From contig JAJEHL010000049.1 of the NCBI GenBank assembly GCA_022823725.1, positions 372,001-436,000 on the forward strand: a stretch of DNA of 64,000 bases, written 5' to 3'. Below the pieces are notes generated by a model that was not told where the DNA came from, ran no database searches, and was given only the letters and a program-made list of their open reading frames with translations. The position numbers and the translations under genes were made by a program. Within the stretch, counting starts at the first letter, position 1. Each line of letters begins with the position of its first letter. Shown here one piece after another: positions 48,846 through 56,530 of this stretch. The DNA comes from Candidatus Latescibacterota bacterium (lineage in GTDB: Bacteria > Latescibacterota > UBA2968).

Positions 48846-49868
48846 ATGAGAGAGAGCGATACGCGCTGTTTTGCGGGGTTGGACATCGGTGGGACGAGTG
48901 TAAAATCCATTCTCGTCGATGCTTCTGGCAATTTATTGGGCGATATGGTGGAGGTGCCCAGTCGCGTCAAAGAAGGGTATGAGGCTACGTTTGTACAGCT
49001 TGAGGAAGCACTTAAGTTATTGACGGATCGCGTGGGGAGGCGTCAATCGGATATCGCGGGTATTGGGCTGGATGTGCCTGCGCCGAGTAGCAGTGGGGTG
49101 ATTCGGGTGCAGGCCAATCTGGGTGCGGATTGGGTGGGGACGAATATTCGCGGCGAGTTTTCCGCGCGTGCGGGTGTGCCCGTGTATATGACGAATGATG
49201 GCAATGCAGCGGCGGCTGGTGAATACGCGGCGCGTCCGGATTCCGATGCGGGCCTTCTGCTTATCGCACCGGGAACGGGTTTGGGGGGTGGGTTGGTTTT
49301 GTCAGGCGGGCAGATTTACGAGGGAGCAAATGGTCTCGCGCTGGAAGTGGGGCATGCTTCGGTTCCGTTTCGGGAGGTGGATGGGGAGTTGCCAGATTGT
49401 TCGTGTGGGCTGACGGGGTGTGCGGAGGCCTGGGTGTCGCTTATGGCATTGAGACGCAGGCTTGGGATTGAATTGGCGGGGGAGAAATGGAAGGATCACG
49501 CGCTGAATGCGTCTGATGCGTCGATTGAGGAAAAGGCGTATCAACTTCGCGATTACGCGGAAAAAGACGATCCGCTCGCGGTGGCGCTTTTTAAGGAGCA
49601 GGCATTTATTCTGGGTTATGCAATAGCGAATTGGGTGCGGTTATTCGATCCGGGGCTTGTGGTGATCGGTGGAGGGCTTTCAGAAGCGTCTTTTCGCGAT
49701 CAGTATATGGCATGGGTGATTGAAGGATTTGAGGATGGGTCGTGGCCGATCTATCTCGAAAATCCCTTTGATGCTCAGGCTGTGTCAACGCAATTTGAAT
49801 GGGCGCGCGGTGGCGATTCTGCCGCTGCACTGGGTATGGCTTTTGTCGCGAGTGATGTGTTTGGGTAG
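48846..49868 (+). CDS. ROK-family sugar kinase (glucokinase/N-acetylmannosamine kinase-like)
   Basis: 340 residues. The ATP-binding block is AGLDIGGTSVKSILVD, the sugar-contact block is MTNDGNAAAAGE, and the second phosphate block is LLIAPGTGLGGGLV. The ROK zinc-binding cluster CSCGLTGCAE is intact, with EVGHASVP in the place of the usual E(I/L)GH. There is no DNA-binding N-terminus, so this is an enzyme, not a NagC-type repressor. It phosphorylates a hexose such as glucose or ManNAc (family knowledge). It follows the propeller gene by ten bases. Confidence 0.92.
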   Translation: MRESDTRCFAGLDIGGTSVKSILVDASGNLLGDMVEVPSRVKEGYEATFVQLEEALKLLTDRVGRRQSDIAGIGLDVPAPSSSGVIRVQANLGADWVGTNIRGEFSARAGVPVYMTNDGNAAAAGEYAARPDSDAGLLLIAPGTGLGGGLVLSGGQIYEGANGLALEVGHASVPFREVDGELPDCSCGLTGCAEAWVSLMALRRRLGIELAGEKWKDHALNASDASIEEKAYQLRDYAEKDDPLAVALFKEQAFILGYAIANWVRLFDPGLVVIGGGLSEASFRDQYMAWVIEGFEDGSWPIYLENPFDAQAVSTQFEWARGGDSAAALGMAFVASDVFG

Positions 49869-49911
49869 GTATAAAGAAGACGGTTGTACACCACATCAGA
49901 AAGGGTATTAT

Positions 49912-52578
49912 ATGTTTTTCAGGCGTTTTGGAAAAACTAAATATATGTTGATTTGCCACTTGCTGGCTATCGCTGTCGGCATGGCAATGGGGAAAGGTGA
50001 CGCGCAAGCCGCTAAAAATGCTGAGCAAGAGTTGGGAAGCGATGAACAAACGCTCTATGAACAACTCCACAACAGGCAGTTCCACCCTATGGTCAACAGT
50101 CTTCAGAACGACGTTTTAGATTCCTACAACTTGACCGCCCGCTTTCGCTCAAAAGGCGTTCACCTTTCTGCCACTGATGGCTCTATTGATCCGTTTGTGC
50201 AACAAGCCAAACTGACGGATTTGGACGGCGTAGTGACCCGATTGTCCGATACTCTGGGGTATTCAGTATCCGTAGATGGAAATATTGCTGTCGTGGGTGC
50301 TGATGGAGATGAGAACAACAGAGGCTCGGTGTATGTGTTCACGCATGATGGGGATGTGTGGACAGAAACGGCCAAGTTGGTCCCCACTGATGGCAAAGCC
50401 AATAACTTTTTCGGGCATACTGTGGATGTAGATGGAAACACCATCGTTGTGGGTAGCATCTACCAGGCGTATGTGTTCACGCATGATGGAGAGACCTGGA
50501 CAGAAACAGCCAGACTGTCCCTTGATATCAAACCAGATACCAATATTTGGACTGGTTTGGCATCTGTGTCTGTTTCAGATAGCACTATTGTTGTGAGTAC
50601 TTTTGGGGAGGACGATGATAGAGGCTCGGTGTATGTGTTTACGTATGATGGCGAGAAGTGGGCAGAAACGGTCGAGTTGGTCGCTTTCGATGGCGAAGCT
50701 CATGACCTCTTTGGTTATTCTGTCTCTGTGGATGGTCGCACCATTGTCGTGGGTGCTCAAGGGGATGATAGGCGCAGAGGCTCGGTGTATGTGTTTACGT
50801 ATGATGGTGAGAGGTGGGCAGAAACGGTCAAACTGGTCGCTTCCGATGGCGAAGCCTATGATCTCTTCGGGCAGTCTGTGTCCATTTCAGATGGCACCGT
50901 TGTCGTGGGTGCTCCAAGAGATGGCGACAAAGGCAGGGCCTCTGGTTCGGTATATGTGTTCACGTATGATGGCGGGATGTGGACAGAAACGGCCAAATTG
51001 ACTCCTAATGATGGTGAAGCCTATGATTATTTTGGGCATTCTATATCTGTGGATGGTCGCACCATTGCCGTGGGTACTGATAGGGATGGCGACAGCGGCA
51101 GGCTTTCTGGCTCTGCGTATGTGTTTACGTATGATGGTGGGGTGTGGGCAGAAACGATTAAGCTGACCGCTTCCGATGGCGAGGCCTATGACTTTTTGGG
51201 GCATTCTATATCTGTTTCAGAGGGTACCATTATTGTAGGTGCTTTTGGGGATGAGAATTATAGAGGGGCGGCGTATGTGTTTACGCAGGATGGTCAGATG
51301 TGGGGAGAAACGGCCAAGCTGATTGCCGCTGATAGTAATGGTTATTTTAGTAATGACTTCGGACATTCTTTGTTTGTGGATGGTCGCACCATTGTCGTGG
51401 GTGCTGATAGAGATAACGAAGGAAGAGGCTCTGCGTATGTGTTCACGTATGATGGCGAGACGTGGGTAGAAACGGCCACGCTGACGGCTTCCGATGGCGA
51501 GGCTCGTGACAATTTCGGGCATTCTATATCTGTGGATGATCGCACTATGGTAGTGAGTGCTCCAAGGGATGACGATGATAGAGGCTCTGCGTATGTGTTT
51601 ACGTATGATGGCGAGATGTGGACAGAAACGGCCAAGCTGACGGCTTCCGATGGCGAAGCCGATGACCATTTCGGGATTTCTGTATCTGTTTCAGGTAACA
51701 CCATTGTCGCAGGTGCTCAAGGGGATGATAGGCGGAGAGGTGCGGTGTATGTGTTTACGTATGATGGTGGGGTGTGGGCAGAAACGATCAAGTTGACGGC
51801 TTCCGATGGCGAGGCTCGTGACAGCTTTGGGAGGGCTGTTTCTATTTCAGGTAACACCATTGTCGCGGGTGCTCAAGGGGATGATAGGCGTAGAGGTGCG
51901 GTGTATGTATTCACGTATGATGGAGGGATGTGGACAGAAACGGCCAAGCTGACTGCCGCTGATGGTGAAGCCTATGACTTTTTTGGGCATTCTGTATCTG
52001 TGGATGGACGCACTGTTGTCGTGGGTACTGATAGGGACGCCGGCGTTGTCAGATTCTCTGGCTCTGCGTATGTGTTCACGTATGATGGTGAGATGTGGAC
52101 AGAAACGGCCAAGCTGATCGCAGCCGATGGCGAAGACCATGACCTTTTCGGGCATTCTGTGGATGTGTCTGGCCGCACCATTGTCATAGGTGCTTTTGGG
52201 GACTCCGACAATGGCGGGTTTTCTGGCTCTGCGTATGTGTTCACGTATGATGGTGAGATGTGGACAGAAACGGCCAAGCTAACCGCTGCCGATGGGATTG
52301 CCAATGACTTCTTCGGAGAGGCTGTGTCTGTGGATAGAGGCGTCGTAGTGGTTGGAGCACCCGGGGGCGACAATCGCATAGGCTCCGCGTATGTGTATCG
52401 CGTGCCACTGGTCGAGCGTGCGGATGTCGATGGCGATGGGGTTATTGGTATGTCAGATTTTCGTACATTTGCCGAGGCTTATGGAACGACTGATCTTCGG
52501 TTTGATTTTGATGAAGACGGAACAGTTGGTTTCTCTGATTTTCTGGTCTTTGTCAGCCTCTACAGTGAGTCTGCCTGA
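49912..52578 (+). CDS. Secreted FG-GAP repeat protein with C-terminal dockerin-like EF-hands
   Basis: 888 residues from ATG 49912 (AAAGGG seven bases upstream; the track start at 49720 lies in the ROK gene). A signal peptide (LICHLLAIAVGMAMG, cleavage near AQA) leads to a spacer (35-105). About 14 FG-GAP-like repeats of roughly 50-60 residues follow, each with a GSAYVFTYDGEMWTETAKL-type strand, a DGEAYDxFGHS turn and a VDGRTIVVGA strand. Fourteen repeats fit two seven-bladed propellers (inference). The C-terminus has two calcium loops (DVDGDGVIGMSDF, DFDEDGTVGFSDF), as in type I dockerin domains. It is probably surface-bound or secreted and involved in adhesion or assembly. Confidence 0.88.
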   Translation: MFFRRFGKTKYMLICHLLAIAVGMAMGKGDAQAAKNAEQELGSDEQTLYEQLHNRQFHPMVNSLQNDVLDSYNLTARFRSKGVHLSATDGSIDPFVQQAKLTDLDGVVTRLSDTLGYSVSVDGNIAVVGADGDENNRGSVYVFTHDGDVWTETAKLVPTDGKANNFFGHTVDVDGNTIVVGSIYQAYVFTHDGETWTETARLSLDIKPDTNIWTGLASVSVSDSTIVVSTFGEDDDRGSVYVFTYDGEKWAETVELVAFDGEAHDLFGYSVSVDGRTIVVGAQGDDRRRGSVYVFTYDGERWAETVKLVASDGEAYDLFGQSVSISDGTVVVGAPRDGDKGRASGSVYVFTYDGGMWTETAKLTPNDGEAYDYFGHSISVDGRTIAVGTDRDGDSGRLSGSAYVFTYDGGVWAETIKLTASDGEAYDFLGHSISVSEGTIIVGAFGDENYRGAAYVFTQDGQMWGETAKLIAADSNGYFSNDFGHSLFVDGRTIVVGADRDNEGRGSAYVFTYDGETWVETATLTASDGEARDNFGHSISVDDRTMVVSAPRDDDDRGSAYVFTYDGEMWTETAKLTASDGEADDHFGISVSVSGNTIVAGAQGDDRRRGAVYVFTYDGGVWAETIKLTASDGEARDSFGRAVSISGNTIVAGAQGDDRRRGAVYVFTYDGGMWTETAKLTAADGEAYDFFGHSVSVDGRTVVVGTDRDAGVVRFSGSAYVFTYDGEMWTETAKLIAADGEDHDLFGHSVDVSGRTIVIGAFGDSDNGGFSGSAYVFTYDGEMWTETAKLTAADGIANDFFGEAVSVDRGVVVVGAPGGDNRIGSAYVYRVPLVERADVDGDGVIGMSDFRTFAEAYGTTDLRFDFDEDGTVGFSDFLVFVSLYSESA
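50230..52400 (+). repeat. Coding tandem repeats (FG-GAP repeat units)
   Basis: About a dozen units of roughly 150-190 bases with near-identical DNA stretches such as GTGTTTACGTATGATGG and GGCTCTGCGTATGTGTT. The last units are closest to each other, which suggests recent duplication by unequal recombination. Units vary in the GDxxxR loop. Confidence 0.85.
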
Positions 52579-52592
52579 TGCAGGTAGTTCTT

Positions 52593-52627
52593 AAAAAGCC
52601 TCGTTGGCAGAACCAACGAGGCTTTTC
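52593..52627. terminator. Bidirectional rho-independent terminator
   Basis: AAAAAGCCTCGTTGG / CCAACGAGGCTTTT stem with a 5-base loop, between the convergent FG-GAP and beta-barrel genes. Confidence 0.9.
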
Positions 52628-52659
52628 CCATGCATGCTTCAATACTAAAAGCTGATCGC

Positions 52660-53205
52660 TCAAAAGAAGAATTTGAGGCCCGCATAGATCCGGTCCATGT
52701 CGGTGATGCTGTTGTCAGTAAAGATGAAGTCGTGTTTGTAGTCGAGTCCGATACGCACCCTTTTGTGGAGGACGATGTCTATGCCAGCGCCGGGTGCCAG
52801 ACCAAAGTTGCGACTGCCTTCATTGGGCGCATATAGACCGGCGTTGAGTGAGACGTGGTACACAAAGGGGTCAAAGGCGTAGGCGAAACGCGAGCCGAGG
52901 CTGAAGATGGACATGTCGCGGTCGGAAAGATAATTATAGCCCGCCTGAATGCCGATCCACTGGTCCATTTCAACGCCGAGTTCAAGTCCGTAGAGAAAAC
53001 CCGTACGCGTTTTACTGGCGTCCGTCAGGTCAAAAAATCCAGAGCCAAAGGCTGTGTTGAGATAGACGCGATGGCTCGGGCCACCAAAAGGGTATCCCCC
53101 TTTGCCAAATTCGCTTTCTTCTGCCCCATCAGTTCGCCCCGTTTGCGCGCTGGCACTGCTCCCCAAAAGTAAGGCGATTGCGAGTGTGAATAACAGGTGT
53201 TTCAT
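52660..53205 (-). CDS. Small outer-membrane beta-barrel protein
   Basis: 181 residues from ATG 53205 (AAAGGAG upstream; the track start at 53262 is too early). A signal peptide (LLFTLAIALLLGSSASAQ) is followed by alternating amphipathic strands (HRVYLNTAFGSGFFDL, GLELGVEMDQWIGIQAGYNYL, VRIGLDYKHDFIF). The C-terminal strand is RIYAGLKFFF, ending in phenylalanine as BAM-inserted barrels do. An eight-stranded OmpA/OmpW-like barrel is likely. Monocistronic. The 134-base gap upstream (53206-53339) holds T-rich and CCTTCCATCCTTTAATCC-like sequence that may belong to the dispersed repeat family. Confidence 0.8.
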   Translation of the reverse strand: MKHLLFTLAIALLLGSSASAQTGRTDGAEESEFGKGGYPFGGPSHRVYLNTAFGSGFFDLTDASKTRTGFLYGLELGVEMDQWIGIQAGYNYLSDRDMSIFSLGSRFAYAFDPFVYHVSLNAGLYAPNEGSRNFGLAPGAGIDIVLHKRVRIGLDYKHDFIFTDNSITDMDRIYAGLKFFF

Positions 53206-53339
53206 GGTTTTGCTCCTTTCTCGATCAGGATTAAAGGATGGAAGGATGTGCAGGATACCCAACCGCCCAACCCTTAATTTTTACTGCTCAATTCCCAATC
53301 CGTAATCCCCAACCTAATAATCTCAGGTCTCCAGCGCAA

Positions 53340-53927
53340 TTACAATCCTATGCTGCGCTTTTTGTAGGCTTTGCGGATTTCTTTTTCGTCTGTCCATATA
53401 ATTTCTGATGAGACCAGGTCCGTCAGTTGGAAGGTGGCTTTGTAGTAGATGAGTTTGTCTTTGCCAACTTCCTGTACATTCGCGCTGAGTGTGCCCGTGA
53501 GGATCAGGTCTGATCCGGTCTGTTTGCCCGGTGCTTTGGCCTGTGTGGGATCGACGTAGCCCGATTGTTGATATTCGTATTCTGTGGCGATGTCTTTGCG
53601 GTTGGTGACATCGACAAAGCGCACTTTGCCGCTCTGGATCAATGCGGTTTTGATTTTATCAGAGAGAGCTACCATGTCGATGTGTTCGGTGGTGCGATTG
53701 CGCATTTTGCCGAGCATGATGGCGGGTTCGGGCCTGTTCAATGGTGCTTTGAGGATTGAATCGACGACTTTTTTAGCGATGAGTTGCATGTCGTTTTCGT
53801 TAAAGCGGTCGTCGAGCAAGGCGATGGTTTTGGGGTCTTCATACGTCCCTTTTGTAAAGGCTCTGGGACCAGCGCATCCGGTCGTGAGACCGATCAGGGC
53901 GATTGCTGCATAGGTGATGAGTTTCAT
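53340..53927 (-). CDS. LpoB-like penicillin-binding-protein activator lipoprotein
   Basis: 195 residues. A lipoprotein signal ends in LTTGC (Cys about 18). The rest matches the LpoB fold: LMDDRF-like LLDDRFNENDMQLIAKK, PAIMLGKMRNRTTEHIDM, GSDLILTGTLSANVQEV and IYYKATFQLTDLVSSEIIW. In E. coli, LpoB is an outer-membrane lipoprotein that activates PBP1b during peptidoglycan synthesis. It is the last gene of the operon with the secreted and TPR lipoproteins at 54.0-56.2 kb. AAGGAG precedes ATG 53927. No PBP gene is in the window. Confidence 0.88.
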   Translation of the reverse strand: MKLITYAAIALIGLTTGCAGPRAFTKGTYEDPKTIALLDDRFNENDMQLIAKKVVDSILKAPLNRPEPAIMLGKMRNRTTEHIDMVALSDKIKTALIQSGKVRFVDVTNRKDIATEYEYQQSGYVDPTQAKAPGKQTGSDLILTGTLSANVQEVGKDKLIYYKATFQLTDLVSSEIIWTDEKEIRKAYKKRSIGL

Positions 53928-53956
53928 GGCTTAGCTCCTTAGTTGAGAGGTGAAAG

Positions 53957-54025
53957 TATCCGCAGATGAACGCAGATGAACGCAGAAAAAACGCGAGTAA
54001 TTTGAGCGTTTTACACAGATGAAAG
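53957..54025. repeat. Dispersed GCAGATG-type intergenic repeat, copy 2
   Basis: Contains TATCCGCAGATGAACGCAGA followed by another GATGAACGCAG unit and ACACAGATGAAAGG. It matches the copies at 15.5 and 56.4 kb and sits between the second and third gene of the LpoB operon. Confidence 0.6.
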
Positions 54026-54032
54026 GTGTGTC

Positions 54033-54845
54033 TTATCGCCATTCGCATTCCATGCGCGTGTCAATCATGTGCCATTTATCTGGCAAAACTACATCCTGTT
54101 TGTAGCGAATGTAGGCGCGGCAGTCTTGAATGGGTGAACTGACCGGGTAGTCCATTTGATATGTTTGAACCCGCGAGAGGTCTATCGTCGGTATCTCGTC
54201 GATTTGATGGATGCCCGGGCGCGAGGATGTAAATATCCGAACGGTTTTGCTGCCGTGTGTTTTGAGTGGGATTGTTCCCGAGAAGGTGACGCGCCGAATT
54301 TTTCGCGGGAGCAACGGGTCTGTGGCGTCGATCAGGGTGTCTCTTTTCCACTGTCCGGCGAGCACGGTGTTTAAGTCCGCAGTGAAGACGCGCTGGATCT
54401 CTCCATCGGGAATGATGACGTAGAGAAAGCGATGGCGCGCTGTTTTGGAAACGCCGTCAAAGGTCAGGTAAATGGTGAGGTTGAGCGATTGGTTGGGCGC
54501 GAGCGCGTGTTTGGAGATGGCCTGTATCACGACGGACTCGATACCGTCTTTTTTGAGTGCGATCAGTCCTTCGGCAGATGCATCGCCCGCATATCGCCGC
54601 TCGGAAATCATCTGTGCGATTTGGTCGGGTTTAAAGTCACTTTGTACCAATTGCAACAGGTCCTCACGGGTGAAGGGGAGTTGATCTGTGCGTTCATAAA
54701 CCGCGGGTAGTTCTCCGCCGTCCCATTCGACGAGGTTGACGACGATGCCCCGCGTGGGCGGCAGGTCTGATTTTGTCGCGTTTGCCGTTGAAACCAGCAG
54801 GCTGAGAACGATGAACAACAGAAGGCTTCGGTTTGAAATTTTCAT
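54033..54845 (-). CDS. Secreted protein of unknown function in the LpoB operon
   Basis: 270 residues. A signal peptide (LLLFIVLSLLVSTANA) precedes a region that reads like a helical sensor or binding segment (FTREDLLQLVQSDFKPDQIAQMISERRYAG). A beta-rich second half follows (LNLTIYLTFDGVSKTARHRFLYVIIPDGEIQ, KTVRIFTSSRPG). Two Cys residues lie near the end (DCRAYIRY, MECEWR). No known family is recognised. It lies between the TPR lipoprotein and LpoB genes, so a periplasmic role with them is likely. ATG 54845 has AAGGAGG ten bases upstream. Confidence 0.72.
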   Translation of the reverse strand: MKISNRSLLLFIVLSLLVSTANATKSDLPPTRGIVVNLVEWDGGELPAVYERTDQLPFTREDLLQLVQSDFKPDQIAQMISERRYAGDASAEGLIALKKDGIESVVIQAISKHALAPNQSLNLTIYLTFDGVSKTARHRFLYVIIPDGEIQRVFTADLNTVLAGQWKRDTLIDATDPLLPRKIRRVTFSGTIPLKTHGSKTVRIFTSSRPGIHQIDEIPTIDLSRVQTYQMDYPVSSPIQDCRAYIRYKQDVVLPDKWHMIDTRMECEWR

Positions 54846-54864
54846 TGTGTTCCTCCTTGTGGAA

Positions 54865-56223
54865 TTATTGATAAACTCTGTGATTCAAGAACGTGCGTTG
54901 ACCGGGTTTGATTTCGATATTGGTAAATGTTTCGGTTTCGATAATGCGGCCGTTGGCGTCGAGTGCTTCGAGTGTGATGGTGTGGGTGCCTGGTGGCAGT
55001 TCGAGGCGGCCGATTTGAATATTGTGGGGCAAGGAGACCCAACTGCGCGTATCGGCGATTTCGGTTGAGATGTTGAACAGGTTGACGAAGAAACCGAGGA
55101 TTTCATTTTCATCTTTGGCCTCTCGGTGGGCTATGTATTTCACAAGCCCGCGTGCAATTGTTCTGATCATAATCCTCGGGTAGTGATCCTGGAGCGATGT
55201 TTTTGCTATCGCGGCGTAATTTTGGGCGATCTGTGTCTGAATGGTGCGGTTTCCTGCGCGTATGAGAATGCGCTTTGTGCGGGGGGCGATGGCTTCGTAC
55301 TTGGGGAGGACGACGCGCAACCAGTATTCGACGTCGCGAATGGGATATACGCGGTGGCGGCGGTATGAGATTTCGGTGGCGATAGAAGATACTTTGTCGC
55401 CTTTGCTGTGTTTGATGTCTTCTTCGTAAATGGGGAGATCAATTTCCTCTTGCACTTTGCGGGGGATAAAACCGATTTCAGTAAAGATCACGAGTTCGCC
55501 ATTGCCCACAGGCGGTACAAAGGGCAGGATGTTGAGCGAGGCAAAGCGCATGTCGGTGCCCTCACCGTTGAGAATGTCATCTACCTGTTTGAGGTCTTTG
55601 GCGATGGTTTGAGGTGGGGCAGTGTGGAACTTTTTTTCGTAGTATGAATAGGCGTCTTGGGCGTGTCGATAGGAGACGCGGGCGTCGTTGAATTCGCCGG
55701 TGGCTTCGTAGAACAGGCCGGTGATGTAGTGAATGAAGGCGTCGTTTTTGTAACTCGTCTGTCCATTGTGAATGGCGTATTGGTCGAGTTTCAAATTGGC
55801 TTTTCGACATTCGACAAGGGCGTCTTCAGGGAGGCCCAGATACCAGTAGTTCAACGCGCGATAGTAGTGGACGGCAACCATTTCAAAGCTATCGCCGCGG
55901 TAGTTGCGTATGGCGTCGTTGGTCAAAAATGCGGCGGTTTCTCGGGAAACCGAGCGGGTATAGAGTCGATCTGATAGCCGCTCGGCTTCTGCAAAATAGC
56001 GGTTAGATGTTTCGTAGTGGCCCTGGTAGTGGGTGAGGAGACCATTTTCAAGGAGATAGAGCAATTGGTTGCCTCTTTTTCTCGACTTTTTGATTTTTGC
56101 ACGGGCATCTTCGTAATTGCGCGCGCGCAAGCTCGTGCGAAAGTCACCCGAAAAGTGCGAATAGGTGGCACAGCCGTGTAACGAGATCGCTATCAGAAGC
56201 ACTATGTAGTAAATTGATTTCAC
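54865..56223 (-). CDS. TPR-containing lipoprotein (COG3014-like)
   Basis: 452 residues from GTG 56223 (GGAG nine bases upstream). The lipobox is ISLHGC (Cys about 18). TPR-like helical pairs fill residues 30-230 (ARNYEDARAKIKKSRKRG, RALNYWYLGLPEDALVECRKA, GLFYEATGEFNDARVSYRHA). A beta-rich C-terminal half follows (LVIFTEIGFIPRKV, ITLEALDANGRIIETETF). Such proteins occur next to lpoB in several Gram-negative genomes. It is the first gene of the three-gene unit, directly downstream of a sigma-54 promoter. The 307-base gap to the next gene also holds repeat copy 3. Confidence 0.82.
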   Translation of the reverse strand: MKSIYYIVLLIAISLHGCATYSHFSGDFRTSLRARNYEDARAKIKKSRKRGNQLLYLLENGLLTHYQGHYETSNRYFAEAERLSDRLYTRSVSRETAAFLTNDAIRNYRGDSFEMVAVHYYRALNYWYLGLPEDALVECRKANLKLDQYAIHNGQTSYKNDAFIHYITGLFYEATGEFNDARVSYRHAQDAYSYYEKKFHTAPPQTIAKDLKQVDDILNGEGTDMRFASLNILPFVPPVGNGELVIFTEIGFIPRKVQEEIDLPIYEEDIKHSKGDKVSSIATEISYRRHRVYPIRDVEYWLRVVLPKYEAIAPRTKRILIRAGNRTIQTQIAQNYAAIAKTSLQDHYPRIMIRTIARGLVKYIAHREAKDENEILGFFVNLFNISTEIADTRSWVSLPHNIQIGRLELPPGTHTITLEALDANGRIIETETFTNIEIKPGQRTFLNHRVYQ

Positions 56224-56267
56224 CGCACTTTTCTCCGTTGAGGTTTTTGCGTGCGGTAAAAGTGTTC

Positions 56268-56284
56268 TGCAAATAGCGTGCCAA
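56268..56284 (-). promoter_or_regulatory. Sigma-54 (-24/-12) promoter of the TPR lipoprotein-LpoB operon
   Basis: Minus strand TTGGCACGCTATTTGCA matches the sigma-54 consensus TGGCACG-N4-TTGC without mismatch. The -12 GC is 45 bases from the GTG start, so transcription would begin about 33 bases upstream of it. Use of this promoter needs an enhancer-binding activator, none of which is encoded in the window. Confidence 0.75.
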
Positions 56285-56389
56285 TCGGGGTGAATTATTT
56301 TAAGTTATTTAATTACAATAAGATATGGAAATGGGGAAAAGGAGAGATATGTAGCGCAATGGCACAGGTGTGAATTTTTGCAACAGTTT

Positions 56390-56530
56390 GGAAGGCAATC
56401 CGCAGATGACGCAGATGAAAGGCGAGCGTGGATTAAACGGATTTAAGGGGCGTGCGAATGAGATAGAACATAGGGGCGACCCGTTGTAAACCGCTCTTGG
56501 TCACCCAACCAGTCCCTTGTATTCTATCCA
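56390..56530. repeat. Dispersed GCAGATG-type intergenic repeat, copy 3
   Basis: Contains CAATCCGCAGATGACGCAGA, then GGATTAAACGGATTTAAGGG, then a GGGGCGACCCGTT segment. Sequence of the same style (CCATCGGTGG, minus strand CCACCGATGG) runs into the last codons of the PMT-like gene, so the repeat may have changed its C-terminus. Confidence 0.55.

Noticed and set aside
50230-52400. Direct repeats considered as a CRISPR-like array
   Set aside because: The repeats are long, in frame, and encode FG-GAP units; no spacers or cas genes are present.
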